This document shows, one piece after another, positions 47,074-53,124 of a DNA stretch of 53,124 nucleotides. The number at the start of each line of letters is the position of its first letter. The stretch's first letter is position 1. The DNA is from CAZTTG01 sp964615935 (GTDB taxonomy: Bacteria; Planctomycetota; UBA1135; GCA-002686595): NCBI GenBank assembly GCA_964615935.1, contig CAZTTG010000043.1, forward strand, positions 1-53,124. The letters are read 5' to 3'. The position numbers and the translations under genes are program-made. The notes beneath the pieces are model-generated. The model was not told the DNA's origin and searched no databases. It saw only the letters and a program-made list of their open reading frames with translations.

Positions 47074-49101
47074 ATGAAGCACAGGATCCTCAGGACTCCT
47101 CTCCGTCTGGCGGTCTTCGGAGCCGCTCTCCTCACCCCCTTCGCCCTCTCCGCCTGTGGCTCCGGCGGTGGGGGAGGCGGCGGCGGCGCGACCTTCGTCG
47201 TGCGCAACACCTCCCAGGCCGTGGCGCCCACCACCCCTCTCCAGATGGTGGGCAAGCTGGCCCTGTACTTCGCCGACGAGGCCACCACCGGGGCGGGCGG
47301 AACGAACTTCAACGCCGCGGGCGGCGACGTCGACTTCCTCGACTCGATCGCCACCGTGGTGGACACCTCCAACCAGACCCAGACGACCCTCGACGTGGCC
47401 GCGGTCGGGCTGTGGGCGGTGCAGGACGAGGTCTGGGTGTGCGTGGACGAGGCCCAGGACAGCCGCGACTGGGACGGGGACACCATCCTCGACGACCTCG
47501 TGCTGCTGCACTGGGACCAGAGCGCGGACGTCGTGACCCTCGATGTCGTGGACGTGGTCGATCCCAATCCCAACGGCCCGATCCTGCCCTCGGGCGACCG
47601 CCTCCTGGCGATCGCCACCGCGGATCGGCTGTACTACACCTCGGAGGCCGCTCCGCCCCCCCTGGACAAGGCCACCCTGGTCTACCTGGAGCCGGCCGCC
47701 CCCACGACCCGCAACGAGGTCCTGACCACCGGGGCGGTGGCCCTCGACCCGCACCTCATCGGCATCGACGAGGGCCTGATCTTCGCGGCGCTGGACGAGA
47801 GGATCGAGGACGTGGACCTCAACGACGACACGGACAAGACCGACACGCACGTGATCGCCCTGGTCGAGGCCGGCGCCGCCGTGCCCCGGCTCCAGAGCAC
47901 CGGTCTGGCGGCCGAGGACGCCGACGTGCCCTTCCGGGCGCGCGTCACTGACACGAGCCCGAACGACTGGGTGGTGGGCTTCCTGGCCTCCGAGGACGCC
48001 TACGACGCGCACACCCTCATCGGCGGCTTCAACGACCCGGCGCTCTTCCCCGGCTCGTGGCTGGTGGGGAGCTGCATCGGATCCCCCGACATGGACTGGG
48101 ACGATCAGGTGCTGCACTTCCTGAACTACGCCGACTGGTTCGCCGATCCGGAAACCTATCCGCGGGTGAACACCGGGCTGGTGGGGACCGACCGGGTGGT
48201 GGCCACCGCGGGCACCGACGCCTACGTGGGGACCATCAGCCCCGAGGCGGACGAAGGGGGGTGCGACCTGAACGCCGACGGGGCCGCGAACGATGACGTC
48301 GTGCGCTGGGTGAAGGCCCAGGATCCCCCGGGCTTCTACTTCACCAAGTCGGACGAGCTGATCACGCTGGCCGACGTCGATGGAGGCACGCACGGGCTGG
48401 CCGAGCTGGGGGACCTGCTCATCGCCGTGGTGGACGAGTCCAAGGACCCCACCCGGGACTTCAACAACGATCCCGGCACCGACTTCGAGCTGATCGGCTG
48501 GCTGAAACCGGAGCACGAGATGGGCGCCACCTGGACCTTCGACCACGGCGAGGTGGGGGACCCCTGCGGGGGCTTCTTCGTGGCCACCGACTGGTTGGGG
48601 GAGACGCCCGCGCGGGATCGCATCCTCATCAGCATGCAGGAGGACAGCTACTGGAACAACTGCGCCTGCGCTCCCAACTGCGGCAGTCTGAACCCCTTCG
48701 ACCCCGACCTCCTGGACGGGATCCCGGCCTACGGGCGCCACAGCGCGGCCCAGGACCGGCTGCTCTTCGGAGGCGGCGACGCCGCCGTGAAGAGCGGCAA
48801 CGCGGGCATCGTGGTGGCCAAGACCACCGCCTTCTACCGCGTCGATGAGTCCGAGGACAACCGCGACCGCAACGGCGACGGCGACAAGGGCGATCAGATC
48901 CTGATGCGCGCCCCGGTGGCCGGCGGCGCGGGCGCCTACCTGAGCGTGCTGAACGACCAGCCCATCCTCGCCGGCATCGTCTACGACGTGGCGGGCACCA
49001 CGGGACGGGTCGCCTTCCTGGCCTTCGAGGCCGACGCCAAGAGGGACTTCAACGGCGACGGCGACCAGAACGACTACGTGGTGCGCTACTTCCGGATGTA
49101 G
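47074..49101 (+). CDS. Lipoprotein with repeated Asp-rich calcium-type loops
   Basis: A 675-residue lipoprotein: signal peptide with lipobox LSAC (C28), then a run of eight glycines as a flexible tether. No named family is recognised. At least six Asp/Asn-rich loops resemble EF-hand or dockerin calcium sites: DSRDWDGDTILDD, DVDLNDDTDKTDTH, CDLNADGAANDD, RDFNNDPGTDFE, NRDRNGDGDKGDQ and RDFNGDGDQNDY. Each is preceded or followed by short beta segments (LVLLHW, VIALVE, VVRWVK, ELIGWL, ILMRAP, YVVRYF), as in a beta-propeller with one loop per blade. The context, next to a secreted protease and another lipoprotein, fits the outer surface. No ribosome site is evident before ATG 47074. Confidence 0.82.
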   Translation: MKHRILRTPLRLAVFGAALLTPFALSACGSGGGGGGGGATFVVRNTSQAVAPTTPLQMVGKLALYFADEATTGAGGTNFNAAGGDVDFLDSIATVVDTSNQTQTTLDVAAVGLWAVQDEVWVCVDEAQDSRDWDGDTILDDLVLLHWDQSADVVTLDVVDVVDPNPNGPILPSGDRLLAIATADRLYYTSEAAPPPLDKATLVYLEPAAPTTRNEVLTTGAVALDPHLIGIDEGLIFAALDERIEDVDLNDDTDKTDTHVIALVEAGAAVPRLQSTGLAAEDADVPFRARVTDTSPNDWVVGFLASEDAYDAHTLIGGFNDPALFPGSWLVGSCIGSPDMDWDDQVLHFLNYADWFADPETYPRVNTGLVGTDRVVATAGTDAYVGTISPEADEGGCDLNADGAANDDVVRWVKAQDPPGFYFTKSDELITLADVDGGTHGLAELGDLLIAVVDESKDPTRDFNNDPGTDFELIGWLKPEHEMGATWTFDHGEVGDPCGGFFVATDWLGETPARDRILISMQEDSYWNNCACAPNCGSLNPFDPDLLDGIPAYGRHSAAQDRLLFGGGDAAVKSGNAGIVVAKTTAFYRVDESEDNRDRNGDGDKGDQILMRAPVAGGAGAYLSVLNDQPILAGIVYDVAGTTGRVAFLAFEADAKRDFNGDGDQNDYVVRYFRM

Positions 49102-49110
49102 CCGGCGGCT

Positions 49111-49137
49111 GCTGGATCGATCTCTCAGCGATCCAGC
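49111..49137. terminator. 9-bp hairpin terminator overlapping the kinase stop codon
   Basis: GCTGGATCG (49111-49119) pairs with CGATCCAGC (49129-49137) around a 9-base loop. The loop holds the TGA of the convergent kinase gene, and the right arm encodes its last residues. It lies 10 bases after the lipoprotein stop and can end both transcripts. Confidence 0.6.
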
Positions 49138-52049
49138 GGCCGCGCCGGCCGCACGCCCGCCTGGGCGCCCAGGTTGGCCGACCTGAGGGGCTCGCGATAG
49201 GCCGAGCGGGCGTAGCGCGTGGGGCTGTTGAAACCCGCGCCGCGGATCGCGATGTCGCGTCCCTCGGGATCGACCGAGCGCAACCCGTCCCCCTCGCGGC
49301 GGGGCTCGTCGTGGTGGCCCCACGGATCCAGGCACCACTCCCACACGTTGCCGACGATCTCGTGGAGGCCGAAGGCGTTGGCGGGAAGGCTGCCCACCGG
49401 CGCGTGGACCGGCCAGCCGTCGTCGAGCCCCTCCCAGTCGCGCGGGAAGCGCGCTCCGTAGGTGTAGGAGGTGAGGTCGGCCAGGTTGACGGCTCCCTGC
49501 AGCGTCTCCACCTCGGCCCCCGTCCAGAAGGGCGTGGTGGTGCCCGCCCGGCAGGCGTACTCCCACTGGGCCTCGGTCGGTAGCCGCAGCGCCATCCTCT
49601 GCAGCGTCTCCGTGCAATCGTCCCAGCTCACGGTCTCGACCGGGTGCAGCAGACTCCGGAAGGTCTCGCTCACCCAGGGCCCGTCCTTGCGGTACGTGCT
49701 GGGGGTGCTGCGAGCGATCCGCAGCCACTGGGCCTGGGTCATCTCGTACTTGGAGAGCAGGAAGGGCTCGAGCTCCACCTCGTACACCGGGCCCTCGGAC
49801 GGCTCGGCCTGCGGGTCCCAGTTGGGGAGAGAGCGATCGCCGCTCTGGGTCCCCAGGCTCACGCGGCCTCCGGGCAGGAGCACCAGCACGATGCCGGTCT
49901 CCTCGGCCAGGGCCAGCCCACCTCCCTGGTTGCGCACGGGCGGCTCTCCCGACTGCAGGTGGGCGAACTCCCACAGTCCGCTGGCCGGATCGCAGCCGAT
50001 CGGGAGCAGGCCGATCTGGGGCCGGATCACCAGGTCCCTGTAGCGGGGGCATTCGTCCGCGTTCGCGATGGAGTCGATGGCCTCCTCCCACCGACGCGCC
50101 GGCTCGGGATCGGTGAGGCTCTTCGCGCGGATCGAGCGGGCGAACTCGAGGCGTTCCTCGACGCTGCTCTCGAGGCCGGTCCCCTCCTCGAAGAAGGACT
50201 CGAGCCCGCCCACCAGCTCGCTCAGCGTGTCGTGGTGCCACTGATCCTCGGTCCGCTCGAAGCGCCAGGTGTCCGGCTCGGCCGTGACGGGGCTCCCCGT
50301 CTCGCGCATGGCCGCCAGGGTCGCCTCGTGCTGCGGCAGGTGTTCCTCGAGCTCGAAGGCGCGGTCCAGCCAGTCCTGGAAGTCGTCCACCTGATCGGGG
50401 TGGGGGGGCCACAGCTCGTTCGCCTCCGCGACCAGCTCGCGGAGCTGCAGGGCGTCCGAGAGCCGCAGGACCTTGGCCTCCCGCTCCTCCGCCAGGGCGG
50501 CGCTCTCGGCGGCCTCGCGGGCGCGTGCGCTCGCCTCCATGGCCATCGCGGAGGCCTTGGCGTTGGCCTCCCGGAGCCTGCGGTTGGTGTCGGCCAGCCG
50601 CCGGTGGCCCGTGGACTGGACGTAGGCCGTGCTGCCCAGGCCGCCGAGCGCCAGGAGCAGGGCGGCCGCGGCCGCCGCCGCCAGGGGACGGTTGCGCCGC
50701 ACCCACTTCCTCGCCTCGATCCAGGGGCCGCTGCGCCACGCCCGCACGACCCGCCCCTCCAGGTAGGCCTGCAGGTCTTCGGCCAGCGCCAGGGTGCCCG
50801 GGTAGCGGTCCGCCGCCTTGCGCGCCATGGCCTTGTCGCAGATCGCCGCCAGCTCGGGGGGCACCTCTCGCGCCGCGGAGTGGAGCGGGGGCGGCGGTCC
50901 CATGAGCACCATCGCCAGGACGGTGTGACCGGACACGCGCTCGCCCTCGGCCACGTAGGGCGAGTGGCCCGTGAGCAGGTGGTACAGGATCGCGCCGACC
51001 GAGTAGACGTCGGAGGGCGGCCCCAGCTCCTCCAGCCGCCCCGAGGCCTGCTCGGGCGACATGTAGGCCGGCGTCCCGATGATGTCGCCGTCCATGGTGA
51101 TGAGGGGCGAGTCGGGGGTGCTGTCCCCGAAGACGCGGCGGTCCGACTCCACCGCCAGGGTCTGGCCGTCCTCCCGGCTCCGGATGCGGATGTTCTTGGT
51201 GTCCTTCTGCCCCAGGACCCGGGCCAGTCCCCAGTCCATCACGTACACCTCGCCGAAGCGCCCCACCATCACGTTGGAGGGCTTGAGGTCGCGGTGCAGC
51301 ACGTCCTTGTCGTGGGCGTAGGCCATCGCCTGGCAGACCTTCAGGACCACTCCCAGCGCGCGGGTGAGGGTCCACCCGCCCTCCCCGGCGTGCACCTCGT
51401 CGATGATCCTCTGGAGGTTGCGGCCCCGGACCAGCTTCATGGTGAAGAAGCACTGGCCGTCGGGATCGACCCCCAGCTCGTGGATGGGGACGATGCCGGG
51501 GTGATCGAGCTGGCCGGTGACCTGGGCCTCCTCGAGGAAGCGCCCCAGCGAGCGGGCATCGATGGCGGGCGTGTCGCCCTCGGCCTCGGGGTCCGCCTTG
51601 CCCAGCACCACCTTCATCGCCAGGTGGCGGCGGAGGTCCTCGTCCCACACGCGCAGGACCGCGCCCATGCCTCCGCGCGCCAGCTCGCCCTTGATGCGGT
51701 AGCGCCCGAAGGAGGTCTCGCGCGCGGCCAGCCGGCGCACCAGCTCGCTGGAGAAGGTGGGCTCGTCGTCGGCCTCCCGCTCCAGGGCGATGCGGGGGTC
51801 GGCCTCGGGGCCGAAGAGGGCCAGGATCCTCTGGGAGAGCCGCGTGCTCGCCGCGTGCCGGCCCAGGAGGCCGCGGGCCTTCAACACGTGCGCGTGCAGC
51901 TCGCGCAGCTCCTCGGCGCAGTCGGGGTGCTCGGCGCACAGGGCCTCGATGTCGGGATTCTCGCCGTCCTCGCAGCGAGCGTAGAACTCGGCGTAGACGC
52001 GCTCGGCCTCGGGCCGATCGAACCCGGGCGGCTCAACGGGGCGGTTCAT
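49125..52049 (-). CDS. Ser/Thr protein kinase with TM segment, coiled coil and C-terminal FGE domain
   Basis: A 974-residue protein. A helical N-terminal module (about 12-60; NPDIEALCAEHPDCAEELRE) precedes a kinase domain (about 115-435) with intact motifs: glycine loop LARGGMGAVLRV (123-134), K146 in LAMKVVL, HRD in VLHRDLKPSNV (252-254), DWG in place of DFG (272-274), GTPAYMSPEQ and DVYSVGAILYHLLTG. One membrane segment lies at about 455-477 and a coiled coil at about 480-530. The FGE/SUMF1 domain (about 745-974) reads LSKYEMTQAQWLRI, LRLPTEAQWEYACRAGTTTPF, FGLHEIVGNVWEWCLDPWG. It is the intact relative of the pseudokinase at 556-3147. ATG 52049 was chosen; an ATG at 52139 overlaps a -10 (TACAAT). 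Confidence 0.92.
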   Translation of the reverse strand: MNRPVEPPGFDRPEAERVYAEFYARCEDGENPDIEALCAEHPDCAEELRELHAHVLKARGLLGRHAASTRLSQRILALFGPEADPRIALEREADDEPTFSSELVRRLAARETSFGRYRIKGELARGGMGAVLRVWDEDLRRHLAMKVVLGKADPEAEGDTPAIDARSLGRFLEEAQVTGQLDHPGIVPIHELGVDPDGQCFFTMKLVRGRNLQRIIDEVHAGEGGWTLTRALGVVLKVCQAMAYAHDKDVLHRDLKPSNVMVGRFGEVYVMDWGLARVLGQKDTKNIRIRSREDGQTLAVESDRRVFGDSTPDSPLITMDGDIIGTPAYMSPEQASGRLEELGPPSDVYSVGAILYHLLTGHSPYVAEGERVSGHTVLAMVLMGPPPPLHSAAREVPPELAAICDKAMARKAADRYPGTLALAEDLQAYLEGRVVRAWRSGPWIEARKWVRRNRPLAAAAAAALLLALGGLGSTAYVQSTGHRRLADTNRRLREANAKASAMAMEASARAREAAESAALAEEREAKVLRLSDALQLRELVAEANELWPPHPDQVDDFQDWLDRAFELEEHLPQHEATLAAMRETGSPVTAEPDTWRFERTEDQWHHDTLSELVGGLESFFEEGTGLESSVEERLEFARSIRAKSLTDPEPARRWEEAIDSIANADECPRYRDLVIRPQIGLLPIGCDPASGLWEFAHLQSGEPPVRNQGGGLALAEETGIVLVLLPGGRVSLGTQSGDRSLPNWDPQAEPSEGPVYEVELEPFLLSKYEMTQAQWLRIARSTPSTYRKDGPWVSETFRSLLHPVETVSWDDCTETLQRMALRLPTEAQWEYACRAGTTTPFWTGAEVETLQGAVNLADLTSYTYGARFPRDWEGLDDGWPVHAPVGSLPANAFGLHEIVGNVWEWCLDPWGHHDEPRREGDGLRSVDPEGRDIAIRGAGFNSPTRYARSAYREPLRSANLGAQAGVRPARPLDR

Positions 52050-52137
52050 CGAGCGCTCGGGGCGGGTGGAGAGTCCGGGTCGGGGGCGGAGCTGGTCATG
52101 GCGGAAGTTGAGGTACAGGGTGTGGGATCCCAAGCTC

Positions 52138-52143
52138 ATTGTA
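52138..52143 (-). promoter_or_regulatory. Putative -10 (TACAAT) for the kinase at 52049
   Basis: Minus-strand TACAAT (52143 to 52138), about 90 bases upstream of ATG 52049; no clear -35. The rest of the gap to 52446 (397 bases in all) holds the end of an insertion sequence and nothing else recognised. Confidence 0.4.
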
Positions 52144-52341
52144 CGGTCTGCCGTTCCCCGGCGGGGTCGTCGCGGGGCCCGGAAACCCGGCAGAATCGGG
52201 GACCACCCGTGCGACATCGCGCCGGCCGGCTCACGCCGGTCAACCTGAGAACGATCGCGACTCGCGGAGGGCGTCCCGGAAGTCCTGGCGCGGGATTGCG
52301 CTAGGGGGGATCCGATTGACGGGGGAGAGGTTGTGCCTCGG

Positions 52342-52388
52342 TGGACACCCAAAGCCGGCCAGTGATGGACACCTGAAAAGCGGCCAGT
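52342..52388 (+). repeat. Tandem terminal repeats of an IS21-type element
   Basis: Two direct copies of TGGACACC-N7/8-GGCCAGT (52342-52363 and 52366-52388), two bases apart, just before istA. IS21-family ends carry such multiple short repeats, which bind the transposase. The outer tip is probably near 52330 but cannot be fixed without the right end. Confidence 0.65.
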
Positions 52389-52446
52389 CGTAGGAGGGGC
52401 GCCTCGGGACGTTGACGCGGCGGCGGGGACTTGGTCTCCCGCCGGG

Positions 52447-53067
52447 ATGAGCAACGTCTTGAGCCACGAGAAGAAGCAGCAAGTCCTTGCCCTGGGCCGA
52501 CTTGGGTGGTCCCTGCGGCGGATCGAGGAGGCCACAGGAGTCCGGCGGGAGACGGCCAGTGGGTACCTCAAGGCCGCCGGGATCGGGGTGCGGAGCCCTC
52601 GGCGCAGGAGGCTGTCTGAGGGGCCGCCGGGCGGGGCGAGCCCAGAACCGGCCAGTGAGGTGTCCACCGACCTGCCGGGCCCGTGCGGGGCGCTGGAGAG
52701 GCCTCCCGCGCCGGGTGTCAGCCCCACGGCCAGCGCCTGCGAGCCCTATCGCGACCTGATCGAGGTGGACCTGGGCAAGGGCCGAAACGCCATGGCGATC
52801 TGGCAGGACCTGGTGGACCGGCACGGCTTCCAGGCTCGCTACGCCAGCGTCAAGCGCTTCGTGCGCAAGCTGCGCGGCCGATCCAGCCGCGAGGCCCACC
52901 CCGTGATCACCACCGGCCCCGGCGAGGAGGCCCAGGTCGACTACGGGGACGGGCCCATGGTGCGCGATCCCAAGACCGGCAAGTACCGCCGCACGCGGCT
53001 CTTCGTCCTCACCCTGGGCTGCAGCCGCAAGTCCGTGAGGCTGCTGATCCGTCCTGCCGATCCTTGA
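52447..53067 (+). pseudogene. istA: IS21 transposase IstA, truncated after the first catalytic Asp
   Basis: The frame gives 206 residues, against about 400-500 for IstA. An N-terminal helix-turn-helix (about 5-45; QVLALGRLGWSLRRIEEATG, ETASGYLKAAGI) is followed by a variable linker (about 50-100), a second DNA-binding part (YRDLIEVDLGKGRNAMAIWQ, YASVKRFVRKLRG) and the start of the DDE domain with the first catalytic Asp in EEAQVDYGDGPMVRDP. The family match ends at RKSVRLL, after which the frame reads nine or fewer unrelated residues to a TGA. The other two catalytic residues are missing. A frameshift, a deletion junction or a chimeric end would explain it; only 57 more bases are available. 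Confidence 0.75.
52649..52669 (-). repeat. Inverted copy of the IS end repeat inside istA
   Basis: Read on the minus strand, CGGTGGACACC followed by TCACTGGCCG reproduces the two halves of the end repeat at 52342 without the internal spacer. It lies in the poorly conserved linker of istA. Confidence 0.55.
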
Positions 53068-53124
53068 CAACGGCCCCTTCATCACCTCCGCAGACCGCTC
53101 TTCGGGGACCTCAGCCCGAGAAGA

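Larger units (their letters stand above)
52342..53124 (+). mobile_element. Left part of an IS21-family insertion sequence
   Basis: The element comprises end repeats, then the istA frame, and continues to or past the window edge. istB and the right end are not in view. After about 53050 the sequence no longer follows IstA in frame, so the copy may be broken or joined to another element. It sits about 290 bases upstream of the kinase start codon and interrupts no gene that I can see. Confidence 0.7.

Noticed and set aside
42705..47618. Very long minus-strand open frame opposite the subtilase and lipoprotein
   Set aside because: Composition is Gly/Val/His-rich repeats with no domain; the plus strand has complete recognised proteins. 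High GC keeps the opposite frames open.
46960..51939. 1600-codon minus-strand frame across the lipoprotein and kinase
   Set aside because: It is out of frame with the recognised kinase on the same strand and antisense to the lipoprotein; no family features.
52050..52139. ATG at 52139 as start of the last kinase
   Set aside because: It overlaps the putative -10 TACAAT and adds 30 residues unlike the related kinase N-termini.
53068..53124. Translation containing DNGPFITS after the istA stop, reminiscent of other transposases
   Set aside because: Only about 18 codons are available; too short to assign to a second element.

Overview
This very GC-rich window reads like a chromosomal segment of a planctomycete. 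The pointers are several membrane-anchored Hanks-type Ser/Thr kinases that end in formylglycine-enzyme-like (SUMF1/FGE) domains, an ECF-like sigma factor divergent from a kinase pair, a sulfatase-like lipoprotein, and secreted proteins sharing a Cys-rich C-terminal domain. This rests on recognised families only; there is no rRNA, no tRNA gene was seen, and there is no CRISPR array. The class or genus cannot be fixed from the window.

Layout. 1-3940: a kinase running off the left edge, a translationally coupled pseudokinase, and a divergent sigma factor. 4063-6722: YgeW-type carbamoyltransferase and YgeY-type M20 hydrolase, overlapping. 6803-9641: a zinc-ribbon membrane protein, a secreted protein and a radical SAM/SPASM enzyme. 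9943-13203: an overlapping sulfur-relay operon (cysteine desulfurase, MnmA, ThiF/MoeB-like E1). 13204-14963: a SatD-DUF3307 gene pair led by two copies of TTCGGC-N6-GCCGAA, the strongest candidate here for an under-described system. 14998-16455: a PLP-dependent decarboxylase. 16500-22891: a sulfatase-like lipoprotein divergent from a 1298-residue kinase-FGE protein. 22904-26850: a PAS histidine kinase, a CgeB-like glycosyltransferase and a small PilZ protein.

26862-40390 is a complete 14-gene respiratory complex I operon (nuoA to nuoN) on the minus strand, with most junctions overlapping or nearly so and with several GTG/TTG starts. 40699-42288 is a secreted VWA protein. 42600-46382 is a large secreted subtilase with the same C-terminal domain as the secreted protein at 7646. 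46465-49101 holds two divergent lipoproteins. 49125-52049 is a full kinase-FGE protein, the intact relative of the pseudokinase. The window ends in the left part of an IS21-type element whose istA frame is cut short.

How the parts work together: complex I supplies the respiratory chain. The desulfurase feeds sulfur to MnmA for tRNA s2U34 and probably to a thiamine or molybdopterin sulfur carrier through the E1 enzyme. The kinases, sigma factor, histidine kinase and PilZ protein form a sensory and regulatory layer. A recurring TAnnnT -10 element lies 6 to 12 bases before several start codons, which suggests that leaderless or nearly leaderless mRNAs are common here.
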